Source of the DNA: Phymatolithon calcareum
Lineage: Eukaryota; Rhodophyta; Florideophyceae; Hapalidiales
NCBI GenBank assembly: GCA_977006965.1
Contig: OZ345353.1
Location: 1,240,001 to 1,304,000 of the forward strand
Reading direction: 5' to 3'
DNA length: 64,000 nt
The notes under the pieces are model-generated. The model was given only the letters and a program-made list of their open reading frames with translations, had not been told where the DNA came from and made no database searches. The position numbers were made by a program, and so were the translations under genes. Shown piece by piece: positions 1 to 10,366 of this stretch (position 1 is its first letter; each line of letters starts with the position of its first letter).

Positions 1-420
1 CTCTTGGATCTCACCCGCCGTGTATCAGAAGGACTACGTATTCCAAGGGATACAAGAAGCGTCAGCACAGCGGGTAGAATGCAACCACACTGGCTAAGCT
101 GTACATTGCAACTGCAGAATAACGTCCTCACGAACAAGATACTAGGCTTGGACAAAGTGCTACTGCGCACAATCCTAATAGTGCTGTTGACGACTCTCAC
201 AAAACGCTCCAATGGGCCCCTGTCTACAATAAGATTTGCCTTCGCTCTGTCCGAACTTCGTGTATTCCGTACGCTTAGGACGTGCACTATACCTGAATAC
301 GTGAGCCTGGGAATCAATGCACGAATACCTAGGACCGAACATCCTGAGGCCTGGCCCCTGGACCACAATGACTCTTTTTTGAATTTGGAATTTATTAAAC
401 TTTCTCTGAAACACGCATGA
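1..420 (+). other. Unassigned open frame at left edge
   Basis: This frame is open from base 1 to a TGA at 418-420 (139 codons). The first ATG is near base 79, so it may be the tail of something starting outside the window. I recognise no domain. Its last 50 bases belong to an interspersed repeat found twice more in the window, which argues that at least the 3' part is repeat sequence and not a gene. It could be chance. Confidence 0.15.
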
Positions 421-562
421 CACTGCAAGGGTGATGCGCTTCAGAAGCTATGCTCCTGTAGCTTCTATAATCTACTCAATTCCGTGAAACTCGGGTTAGC
501 ATCGTAGCCCTAACTGCAAAAATCCGTCCCCGGAAAAATGGAAAAGCTTGGGGTCCACTGGT
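370..562 (+). repeat. Interspersed repeat R3, copy 1
   Basis: This is one of three diverged copies in the window (others at 755-940 and, split, at 12441-12507 plus 13414-13540). Shared landmarks in order are a T-run followed by GAATTTGGAATTTATT, then CTCATGACACTG or a variant, GAGATGCGTTTCAG, TTGTAGCTTC, TAATCTACTCAA, and CCCCGGAAAAA near the right side. There is no coding signal. The class is unknown. Confidence 0.6.
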
Positions 563-754
563 CAGATCCTATGAGGCTCAGGGTCACAGCTCGATTGACG
601 CGATGTCTATTCCATTTCGTCGTGAAAGACGTGGTGAAGAGAAGTAGTTTGTCCAGAGCTTTTTCACCGAACTTATCTGTCAGAAGTGTTGTGCTCATTG
701 GAGGGGAACCGACCGAATGCTCACTTTTCCGCCAATTGACCGTGACGTGTTTGC

Positions 755-940
755 GGGAGTCTAATTTTTTTGAATGGAGAATTTATTTGACGCCTTCAGC
801 AAAACTCTTGAGACTGTAAGGGAGATGCGTTTCAGCTGCTACTGGAATTGTAGCTTACAATACTCACTGCACTTCCGTCTGGAGTGCCATAGCCCTAGCA
901 GCAAAAAACCCCTGTGGCGAAAAGCTTGAAGTCCACTTGG
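755..940 (+). repeat. Interspersed repeat R3, copy 2
   Basis: This is a second diverged copy of R3, about 200 bp to the right of copy 1 and in the same orientation. It begins at the GAGTC plus T-run and continues through GTAAGGGAGATGCGTTTCAG to the GTCCACTTGG end also seen in copy 1. The close spacing suggests a local duplication or a longer repeat unit. Confidence 0.55.
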
Positions 941-2670
941 CGTTTTTCTCTGGTGGCTCATATCTGCAGCGTTTTTTCTATTGCATGTCATCATGGAATA
1001 CTATGGTAAAGAATAGTAACTTTTTCGGTCGGATGATCGCCTGGTGGACCCCGGCAGATCGTACGGAATTTTCCTCCTTTTGTTGGGATGTCTCCGTCGT
1101 CTTTGAAGAGCAAGTTCCGGAACGCTTTTGCTAAATCATTGCCGTCTCGAAAAGGTAGTAATGTAACATTGCCGATATGTCTTGACAAACCCATTGCTGT
1201 TCCTCCACGTCTCAATTCTCTAACCACAGTGACTGAAACTTAGGACTTTTCAAGAGTCATACCTTTTAGCTGAAATAAAAAGACTCGAAAGTTTAGATAA
1301 AACGGTTCTCAAAAGAAGGGCAAGAAATGTAGGTTTCCATTATTTTTATTTTTAAAAAATAGAATCTAAAAAAAGTTTCCAACGCGTCTGCGCATGCATG
1401 GGGCAAAAAACGGTATTCTACGGAAAGAGCGCGATAGGAATGCTCATATCTAGTCCCTCTTGCTGGCAATTTGTACATGAATTTGAATTAATCTAAATTC
1501 AGATCCGCGTGCTGTACTGTATCACAAAACCATCTCTAAATAGAATGCCAATTGAGTCGAAGCGGCATTTTTGAGTGCGTACAGCAGTGTGCGCATACTG
1601 CATACAGTAGAACTTCTGCCCCTGATGTACTTTGGCGGAAGAGATCGTTATTGGATTTTGGGAGCCGGCGGTCCTCTCGTATACATGTCATCAAGGTTAT
1701 TTTTCCATGGGCACGTATGGAGACCTCTATCGGCTTGGTGAGAAAGATATCAGAGCTGTGTCTGGTTGCGCATATGTTGATGGCGCATATGCGATTTGAA
1801 GGGCTTGGTGCTACTTCCTCCTCTGCAAATGTCATGAGTGTGTGCGTCGAGCCAGCGAAGCACGTATAATGTGGCTTCTAGCGAGACAGTTTTATATACG
1901 AAGAATGATCGCCCTGTACCTGATATTGAATTGTGGATTAAAGCAGTTGCGCACGCAAGCCAAGATGGTACAATAGATACTGCACTGTGAATCGTATTTA
2001 AACGTAGGGACCCGTCTACGCGGACACCACTCATCGAACTGCGCGAATGCGATAGGCTGCGCGCCTTTGCCCATGCTGGTAAATGAAGCCTACAAGCATA
2101 TTGATCCGAGCCATACATCGAAACGTTAAGATCATGATTTTTGAGGATGGAAGGAGACCGTCTTTAAAGCCAAATAAGTGGCACAATTCTGCAGTATAGA
2201 TATACGACTTTATTTTAGACATTGACGTTCTACACCAGTCGTGCACCGTACAGGTTTGCGATACCCTTGAACAGGGCGGGGTTCCAGCGCCATCGATTCA
2301 GTGCCGACCCAGGACGTGAAGAACTCGAAATATTAAGAATTCTCCCTCTGCCTCGTAGGGGAAAACATGGTGCAGCACGCAGAAACGAATTGTCTCTTGC
2401 TTCGGATTGGATCGTGGTCTTCCAATATCCTTCTCTTCCAAACAAATCAGCACCTCAGAAGCATTTGCAGTGCTCTTTTTCTATGGTCAGTGGTGTGCAT
2501 AGCGCAATGCTCCGGGCAATTTTATCCCATGTGCACGGCCTGCAATCTGTTACCTGCACAGCGAACTGACAGGCAAGTAAGACCAGTTTTGCCTTGGTCC
2601 TGAACATAAACAGAAGTTGGCGAACCTTCGACCTCGGAACAGGAGTCTTTCCCACAGCTCTGATTTTAAT
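941..2670. other. No recognisable gene
   Basis: Only short overlapping frames on both strands are seen; the longest is about 120 codons on the minus strand around 1750-2118. None has a motif I recognise, and I see no repeat shared with the rest of the window. Confidence 0.5.
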
Positions 2671-3483
2671 TTAGAAAGTGTCTGGTGGTACTAATATAGG
2701 CGGAAGTGGAAGCCGTTGTTGCTCACAATTCTCTCGTTGCTCGAGGTAAGCACTTTGCCGATCATTCATCTGAACCACATGCTCCCTCTGCGTGTAGTAT
2801 GAGCTCTCGTGCGCCTGTGTCTCTACTGACAGAGCTTTATGTAGCTGAGGTGCACATGTTCGAACTAGGTCGACAGGCAACGGCAAAGACTTGACGGATA
2901 ACACAGCGGGCTGCGTGAGCTGTGCCATGAAACCCATACCAGATATCTCTTTTCCAGTGACTCTCTCAGCGTCACGCACACGACGCTTCGATTCCCGCTG
3001 TCTATTGACACGCGAGTAAATAAAGCATTGCGATCGGCCCTCAGGACAGACCCCGCGACAATGCACGCACATCCAATCTCGATCAGCAACAGCCGCATCA
3101 AAATCCCAGCCAAAATTCGAGAAGCACTTATTGCAAACCACCTTCCGGCAAAGTCCCTCGGCGATATGAGCACACATTGCAAAGCGAACAGACTTGGAAG
3201 TTCTTGCGCACACGTGACAATGAGCAGACGGTGTAGGATTGGAGTAGTACTTCTTGTACGGTCGTTTAGCAACACGTACCGATGACCCCTGAATCGACAA
3301 TGGCATTTGCGGTCTTTCTAGCCGCTCAATGAAACGGCCACGCGGGCCGCGCACGAAGACACGTGGACTTTTCGGCGGCAAGGATGAAGATTCAGTGCAC
3401 AGTAGATCGGCAACCTTGCGCACGGGGTGCGGCTTCGGAGCGGACAACGCGAGCATCGCGAGTGCGGCGGAGGTGTTGCACAT
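2671..3483 (-). CDS. CDCA7-like zf-4CXXC_R1 zinc-finger protein, copy 1
   Basis: The frame encodes 270 residues with no introns. I start it at the ATG at 3483 because the region from there aligns with the start of the second copy at 25189 (both begin M, then a short variable run, then KPHPVRKVA.LLC). A cysteine cluster carries the identity: C89-x2-C92, C104, C112, C117-x2-C120, C139-x2-C142, C146 and C153, followed by W-x-C-x2-CRG. This is the pattern of the zf-4CXXC_R1 domain of CDCA7/JPO proteins, which in other eukaryotes bind DNA and recruit the HELLS/DDM1 remodeller for DNA-methylation upkeep. A basic stretch (KRPYKKYY, residues 73-80) precedes the finger. The C-terminal 100 residues are low in complexity and diverge from copy 2. 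It stands alone among transposon debris. The family call is from the cysteine pattern; the function is inferred. Confidence 0.75.
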   Translation of the reverse strand: MCNTSAALAMLALSAPKPHPVRKVADLLCTESSSLPPKSPRVFVRGPRGRFIERLERPQMPLSIQGSSVRVAKRPYKKYYSNPTPSAHCHVCARTSKSVRFAMCAHIAEGLCRKVVCNKCFSNFGWDFDAAVADRDWMCVHCRGVCPEGRSQCFIYSRVNRQRESKRRVRDAERVTGKEISGMGFMAQLTQPAVLSVKSLPLPVDLVRTCAPQLHKALSVETQAHESSYYTQREHVVQMNDRQSAYLEQRENCEQQRLPLPPILVPPDTF

Positions 3484-4990
3484 GCGGGTATTCAACGCGA
3501 ATGACTACAGATTTGAATGCGTCTCGAGAGAGGTGTGCGAAACACAGTGAAAGCACAGCGCGTTAAATGTTGAGCTGCATATCGCGAAAGTGGCGCGTGG
3601 ACTCGCGCGTTCGTCTCATGAGATTGGCAGACGCGCACATTGCACGCAGATGTGGCGAAGAACCCAATAATGCCGCCTATTTCCTGCCGCGAATCGCTCG
3701 GGTTATACTGTAGGTCGACACAGATGATACAATGGCGCCGCTTGCGTTGGCCGATCAGCGAGGCCGACTCGGTGGCAGAGAATTTCACGGCAGAGGTAAA
3801 ACACCGCAGTGATTCTTTTAGGAGCCATTCTTTTCCGGAAATCTTGCACGGCTTTGAGCCTCTTATTCTATTTTTGGAGAAACTTCGCGATCTGTGCATA
3901 CAGGGTGTGTAGTCCGAAGGACGCAAATCGCCCAGTTTTTGCTCTAAGAAGGCTACTAGTAGACGCATAGGCGATTTTGGCGGGCTGAAGTAGCCGATAG
4001 ATTAGTTGCAACTCCATCACATTTAGCATTTGGTCTAATAAAACAAAATGACTGACATTTCTTTTCTCTTCAAGATGCCATGCTACTACAAATCAACATT
4101 TTAAGTTCGAGCATACACTTCCTTTCTACTGTAGCAGTTGCAAATACTGTACAACGTACAATTATTGGCCAGAAAAGGAAGCATATTGCTGCTGACCGCA
4201 TGGCAAGATGATGCTCTCCCTATCCAGAGGGATAGATAACAAGTTGACCGGAGTAAACCCACCATTTTTGAGATTTGCGACAGCACAGTCTCGCTGATGA
4301 GCCAGTGAGTACATTTTTTACATTGAGCTGATCTTTATGGTCACCATGCTTTTCTCCTGCATGCATTATGTTCGAGTTTAAGCACAGAATTCGGAATCCT
4401 CGCCCCCTGATGCGCGCAAGCTGTCGGTATCTCAAGTACAGGGATACGTCGAGCATCGTCCTGATCTTCTCTTCCTTTGTCGAAATTGCGCGCATTTGTA
4501 CATCAGTGTACACGTTCACTCCACAACGTTCTCTTTAAATTTTGTACTTCCTCATGAAGCTATTCTGGACATAAAAAGAGCTTTATCTCGATCTCCGCTA
4601 GGTGCAAAAACGTCAAAACTTTACTGAACGCATTAGTGCAGTGTCGGTAATGCACGGTCAGCTGGTGGAGCCCGAGGACATCGCATCCTGTAATACCGTG
4701 CGCATCTGAGGAGATCCATCCAGAGTTCGACCCGGTCAAACCCTGGACTTCCGCTTCCCTAAACTACTCTACGACAGACAAAGAAAGAGGAGGTTGGGAG
4801 AGGGGAGAACGCAATTGCTTGGTGCGCTCGAGCGAACGGAGGCGTATGTTGCACTGATGCACCTTGATTGCTTGCTAGGATGGACAAGGTCGAGATTCTG
4901 CAGGTCCTACGATCTCTAGGTCGGAATCTTGCAAACTGGTCGCCGCAAGACAGGATTCCATTGCGTTTACTGCCAACGAAGAGCTGTATA
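3484..4990. other. No recognisable gene
   Basis: A 158-codon minus-strand frame (3492-3968) lies just upstream of the zinc-finger gene, but it has no domain I recognise, overlaps a plus-strand frame and may be promoter or spacer. The rest holds only short frames. Confidence 0.45.
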
Positions 4991-4999
4991 TCATAAGAT

Positions 5000-5840
5000 C
5001 GAGGATACCTGATGAAACGGGGTGTCTTGCGGACAAATTATAAACGCATTTTATCATCAGCCCAGGTGGGCCCGGATGTGGAAGATGTGTGCGAACGACT
5101 CACACGTGAACTTGTTAGTAGAGAAAATCGAATTAAGGAGGCCCTGAGTGACCAGACTAAGAGGAGACCAAGTGGCCCGAGCCATCGACTCGATACTAAG
5201 TAATTCTGATTAATGAACCGAAATTTTGAGTGCAGTAGAATGCTAAGAAAGGTGCCGACTTTCCTCGCGTTGACATGAGAAAAGCCTTACAAAAAGCCGA
5301 ACAGGGAGTATTGTCGAAGAAGAACCGAAGAAGAGGAATAATCGAGGTATGGGCAGAGGAAGAAAATGGAAGATAAGTTACGATTCCTCTTGAATCGACC
5401 AAACTACCAGGGATCCTCTGCTTAAGCAACAGGGCGACACGGCTGAAATGCCTGCGGTTGATATTTAATAGAGCGCCATTGTGGAAAAAATCAATATTGC
5501 GTGAGTACTTTGGTATCCGAGCAGTAGTTGAGCTGGTTGCGGTCCAACGCATTTGATAATCATTGCAGATGGGCCTTGATGTGCAAGATGATTGCAAAAG
5601 ACTCAATTTTTAGTAGAGAAATACTATTTGAGAAGGTCATGAGTGACCAGACTAGGCTATATTTGAAAACCGTTCGAAAGGTGGCCCTGTTTACTCCTAC
5701 GTGATGCGTTGGGAGCTCTTAAATAATCGCTACATATCCCCATCGTCTTAGAAAAAGAGCAAGTGTTACACGCGAAGCTGTTTTTGCGTTGATGAGCAGT
5801 AGCGTTGAGGGCTTTAAAACTTAGAATTTCCCCATATTTG
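5000..5840 (+). mobile_element. Cluster of LINE-A 3' fragments
   Basis: Two consecutive plus-strand pieces encode the C-terminal end of a non-LTR retrotransposon here called LINE-A. The first (5012-5203) has RILSS.QVGPDVE and RLTREL. The second (5280-5738) has TRLKCLRLIFNRAPLW, stops, and the 3' end GCGTTGGGAGCTCTTAAATA followed by ACATATCCCC. A third 3' terminus (GCGTTGAGGGCTTTAAAA, ending TTTCCCC) lies near 5790-5835. The same peptide blocks recur at 9994, 14091, 21960 and 31743. All copies here are 5' truncated and broken. Confidence 0.7.
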
Positions 5841-8628
5841 ACTATTGTTGATTGTGTGCCATTGCGCTGCCGTGTCGAGGATATTTGAATAAACATTCTT
5901 CTCTGTCCAGCGGTCATTATGGATCACCACGACTAACTGGCGCGCGACATCGTTCTTCAACAACCTGTGGACATTCGCAAGGTTCTACAATGCTGAGCAA
6001 GCGGAAGGAGATATACTCTCCTTTTTATTCTGAACTGTTCATTGCCATTTTCCGACATTAGACGCTTTGCGTTTTGTCTCAATATACAGGACACACTTGG
6101 AAACGACGGCCGCTCAGTTGGAGACACAATCTATCAAGAGCCTTACCTGCCAGGCTGATGCACATAAACAGAAAACGTCAGAGCCATTAGATATTCTCCC
6201 GTATCTTGCCGATTGGCGAGTAACTATACATCTTTCAGAAATACTGTGGCGACATTCCAGGAATTCCTTTGCCCGTTAATACTATCGGTCTTCTTTGAGT
6301 GTCTTATTCATTTGAAAGAAGTGCTGCCAAATGAAAATGCAATCAGCGGCTCCACTCAATCTATAAGTAATAGCCGTTCTCTGAGAGAGCTGAACCGTTC
6401 CTTGGCTTCAATTTCACCCATAGAGGAGGATTTTCTCCGGATATATTGCCAGTGCAAGACTGCGAGCAGGTGAATTCTCTCGGCTTGTGTCAAGCGGAGG
6501 ACAATCGTTACATACATATCGCTTTTGCATATCTGAGAATCTCGAACTAACCTGGAAATACTAGAACTTGCGCATGTCTGTCTTCTGGAACAAACACAAT
6601 GCGCAAGAGAGAAGTGCACTCAATGTTAAAAAGAGCTTATTGGACTCTTCCTCAAAAAAGGAGCGACTACTTCTGATGTTTCCTTGTCATTGAATGAGCA
6701 TATTCCTGATGAAAAAAGTGTTTTCATGAAATGATCGGATCCCGACCGTTAGATTTCTCTGCGGCTATCGATCCTAATCTGACCCCAAGCCAGCATCAAA
6801 CACTTTAGCAAACGATATTGTCGAATTCGGATGTGTTCGAGTCTGATCCATCCACTACCACGCGTCATCATCGCGACAGGTTCTTCTCTATTAATCAGAA
6901 ATCCCCATTCCCCTGACGTCTTCTTGCGGCTGGACCCATTAATGCGCGCCTAGGTTTCTATAATAGTATCCACTCTGTCTTTGTCACGGCAATCCTAACG
7001 ACCTCACAATCCGGTCGCTGCGAAAGTCCTTTATGTTGACGTGGAATTAAGTGGGCTGAACTTGGACGGCTGTCCTCTCCTGCGTTAGCTCTGCAACCAA
7101 TTGCTAACATTTTACGCCGGGAGCATAGAGGAATCATGTCGTGAGCCTGCGGCCCGTAGTAGATATAAGCAAGTTGTGGGTGTAGTGCCACAGCAGCAAT
7201 AAGTGGCCTGCAGAGTCGTCGGGGGTCTAGTGCAGGTGTAGCGTCTTGCAGTGCACCAGAAAGAGAACAGAGCCAAAACATCTCATCAAACACTGAAATG
7301 GTAGTTTGACAGAGATTGTTAGTTCGCAACTGCAGTATCGCAAGTACACGTCCGTTGGGTTGTGCCGTATGGGAGCTGTCAGACCATCTGTGTTACGATT
7401 AATAGATTCTTTGCGCGCTGAGTAGCGCGAGTCTAGAAGCAAAAACGTCCAGGCGAACTTTAACTGTCATTCAACGGGAGCGTACATACGAGAAAAGCTT
7501 GGAACAGGCGCAGAGGGATGTTCAGTGCCTTGAAGAGTACGAACTCCTAGGTCGCCACATCCAAGAGAGCCGCTGATCAAACGGTGCGCTCCAAATACGC
7601 TTCCATGCGTGGGGCGAGACGGATCGCGGCCGATGCATGGTCACACACATTCCATAATCAGTGGACTACGTCGGCGAAGAATTTTGCATGATGGGAGACG
7701 AAATAGAGTCGAAAATCCTCGGCGAGCGGCGAGTAACAGCAGAGTGGGGAAACAAACATCAATGAGGTATTTCAGCAATCCTTCAATTTTCATAATAGAG
7801 TCACCGATTACAAGTTGTCAGCCGGGAAAGTGTGCAGCTCCCACTGCAAACTCCACCCATGTCGATTGCGGTATACTAGCAGCGCTTCGAGGGTCTAATT
7901 CCTTTGCAGTATGTAGAGCTGCTTTTACGTTCAGGTTGGGCACGTCTGTGAAAAGAGATTTCGGGGTTGGTTGGACAAACTGGAGTAGCACTTGGAGGAC
8001 CATGCGGTGCTTGTCCATGTATTCCAAGTTTCCACTCCGAAGGAGAAGTTGAGCACGACTTTGTTGGGTATTCAATAAATCAGCTGACTCGAATCAAGTG
8101 GAATACGGAAAAATAGGGCGCAATCAGAAATATACCACTACCTATCAATGTGTCAGAGCTAGAGCTATTATTCGTATTGGTTGAGTCATGTGCCAAATTA
8201 ACTCGCTGGCTCCAATGAAAAGAAGCTAGAATAAGTACAAGTTGAACAGCAGCACGCGTTAGGAAATTTCTTCTCCAGCCATTCCACAAGTTCGAAAAAA
8301 CTTCTCGGATGCATATTTCGAGTGATACTGCGGGCTCTATACTCTGTCATATACTTATTCATTGTTTTATTCGGCATTCCGTCACAGAGAATAAACTATT
8401 TCTTCGGCAGCAGAGAAAAATAAATAACTCTTCTAGAGGACCGCGTCGGAGTTATCTACGCAGTCTGAAGAAACAATTCGAATAACTCACCTATTCAAAT
8501 ATTTTCTGATATTTCCTGGCGATCAAATGGTAGAAACTAGTCAGTTACGTCGTTGACATCATCTATACCCCATAGATACACGTTAAGGAATAAAAACATA
8601 GTTGAAGAGCAGTTGGTTGGAAATTCCA
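5841..8628. other. No recognisable gene
   Basis: Several frames of 60-147 codons on both strands overlap one another (for example 7609-8052 plus, 6958-7329 minus). None has a motif I recognise. Confidence 0.45.
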
Positions 8629-8673
8629 GTGTCTTTATTTTGCATTCCAACTTGGAATGCAAAATAAAGACAC
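8629..8673. repeat. Perfect 22 bp palindrome with 1-base centre
   Basis: The arms at 8629-8650 and 8652-8673 are exact reverse complements around the single base C8651; the inner part of one arm reads TTTGCATTCCAA. Pairing stops abruptly at A8628/C8674. It is one of four such odd-length perfect palindromes in the window. Confidence 0.95.
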
Positions 8674-8708
8674 CGGTTCGATGAGGCCTTGTAACGATCC
8701 GCCGTCAC

Positions 8709-8978
8709 ACGTGCACAATATCATTATAGCCCCAAAGCACGTGCGCAGTATTTCCGATCTAACCAGCAACAAAGTGCTCGAGTCCAAGCACCAACAATCC
8801 CGTAGAGACCTGAGATAGGACTACTTTGAGTCCTGAGTTTTCCCGTCCGCCATACTGGTGGACGCTTCGTGAGCTACACAAAGGTAGGTAGCAGCAGAGG
8901 AAGCCTTGCCCATATCTTCGGAAGTCTGTAGGTCTTTTAAATAAACTTGAAAGGAAAAAAAACGTGCACAATATCATT
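8709..8978 (+). mobile_element. Short poly(A) retroposon with 17 bp TSD
   Basis: An insertion of 236 bp (8726-8961) lies between two exact copies of ACGTGCACAATATCATT (8709-8725 and 8962-8978). It ends CTTTTAAATAAACTTG plus an A-rich tail, so it was integrated by target-primed reverse transcription. The 3' segment GAGGAAGCCTTGCCC recurs at 55988 (plus) and, reversed, near 12575. It is either a SINE or a 5'-truncated LINE; no RNA polymerase III promoter is evident. Confidence 0.85.
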
Positions 8979-8997
8979 TAGAGCCGGATTATTCTTA

Positions 8998-9100
8998 AGG
9001 ATGGATGGATGGATTTCTGTTTTATTGAAGCTCCCTTAGTCAATTATCATTCCACCTGAGAGACTTTTTGTTGCGCTACAATCCTTCGCTTACAATTATT
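8998..9100 (-). mobile_element. ATCC-tailed retroposon fragment
   Basis: Read on the minus strand this ends GGGAGCTTCAATAAAACAG then AAATCCATCCATCCATCC, an (ATCC)n microsatellite tail. The upstream part matches the copies at 9200-9394, 21243-21468 and 29413-29594 and contains GCGAAGGATTGTAGCGCAAC. It is truncated on its 5' side. Confidence 0.7.
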
Positions 9101-9199
9101 CTGAGGTAAATAATAAAAAATAAATGAAAAGTTATATTTGACCGGGTATGCATTACAGCTTACTAGTCAATGAAGCTCTCACAGATATTTCACTCTTAA

Positions 9200-9394
9200 T
9201 CCCCAAGCAGCGAATTTCCGAAATTCAAAAAGAGATGTGGGAAATGGCAGTTGATACTGTCCGAAGAAAATGTCCGGAATCAACTTCTTAAATGAGAACG
9301 TAAGCGAAGGATTGTAGCGCAACGAAAAGTCTCTCAAGCGCAATGATAATTGACAAAGGGAGTTTTAATTAAAAAGAAATCCAATCCCATCCTT
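9200..9394 (+). mobile_element. ATCC-tailed retroposon
   Basis: This runs from CCCAAGCAGCGAATTTCCG to GAGTTTTAATTAAAAAGAAATCC. It begins at almost the same internal point as the copy at 29413, which suggests a short full-length unit of about 180-200 bp (SINE-like) rather than random 5' truncation. I cannot define a target duplication for this copy. Confidence 0.65.
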
Positions 9395-9983
9395 ACTACT
9401 CAATATTGTTTCGAGGGATTAGGAAGGGTTTTTATTTACACAAACGGATAAGGAGAACAAACTATGTCCGGCATTCTCTTGGTCGTCATGAGAAACTCAG
9501 AGCGCACAAGATTTTCCATCTTTACGAGCAAAATCATCTACGCAAGCTCGGGTGCTACGTATGGGTTGAAGAGATTCCACTTGAGAGTATTTCGGCCGCA
9601 GTCTACTGAAGTACCTACTCTTGGTGTTAATTCAAGGTTTGACCTCAAACTCTTGCACCCCACTTGCTCTTCTTAAATACTTATCCAGAGATCGGGCTCG
9701 GGTTTTCAGCCGGCACGAACGTAGGACCCCTTATTGGCAGAGAAATACGAATGTGGGCGTTTTGAGCATCCAGAGGACTTTGGATTGGAGAATTTTGCAA
9801 AATCTGCTCTGCTAATCTAATGTGAGGCATACCAAACTGATAGTCGCAAGGTCTTACGCCTAGAACAACATCATGGCCGATTGACAAGCGGAATGAAATA
9901 ATAAAAAGTAAAAATTGATATTTGTGTACATAAAAATAACACGTTCATGCTCCATATGACCAAGGTTTTCAGCGAGTGCGGGA

Positions 9984-10366
9984 TACTTGCGTGCCGGCGT
10001 ACCGAACGACCTACGAGGAGTGCTATATATAAGGGACAGAACTGCGAGGTTGAGATGCCTGAGAGTCATTTTCAACAGAATTCCTTTGTGGAGAAAATCC
10101 ATTCTGGCGAAATACTTTGGGACTGGTGCTGTGGTGGAGCTTATCGTGTTGCAACGTATACTACGGTCTATGAAGATGGACCAAGAAACAGAATATGAAT
10201 GCAAAAGACTTACTCGGGCCCTCACAGGGAGAGAAATTCGAATTAATGAGTTATTAGAAGTAGAGTAGAGAGATGAGTATCGAAAACAGCGAGAAGCTGC
10301 CCCGTTACTCAAATTGAGGCTTTGGGAGCTTTTAAAATAAATCAACATATATCCCCTACTTGCGTG
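9984..10366 (+). mobile_element. LINE-A 3' fragment with 10 bp TSD
   Basis: An insertion of 363 bp (9994-10356) is flanked by exact TACTTGCGTG (9984-9993 and 10357-10366). It encodes the end of the LINE-A protein: TARLRCLRVIFNRIPLW, RKSILAKYFG and KRLTRALTGREIRI are readable before a stop at 10268. The 3' end is TTTGGGAGCTTTTAAAATAA followed by ATCAACATATATCCCC, with no poly(A). It is 5' truncated as usual for LINEs. A close copy lies at 31743-32002 on the other strand. Confidence 0.85.

Noticed and set aside
3492-3968. A 158-codon minus frame upstream of the zinc-finger gene, considered as an upstream exon
   Set aside because: It overlaps the start region of the gene in another frame, has no similarity to the region upstream of copy 2 and no convincing splice donor.
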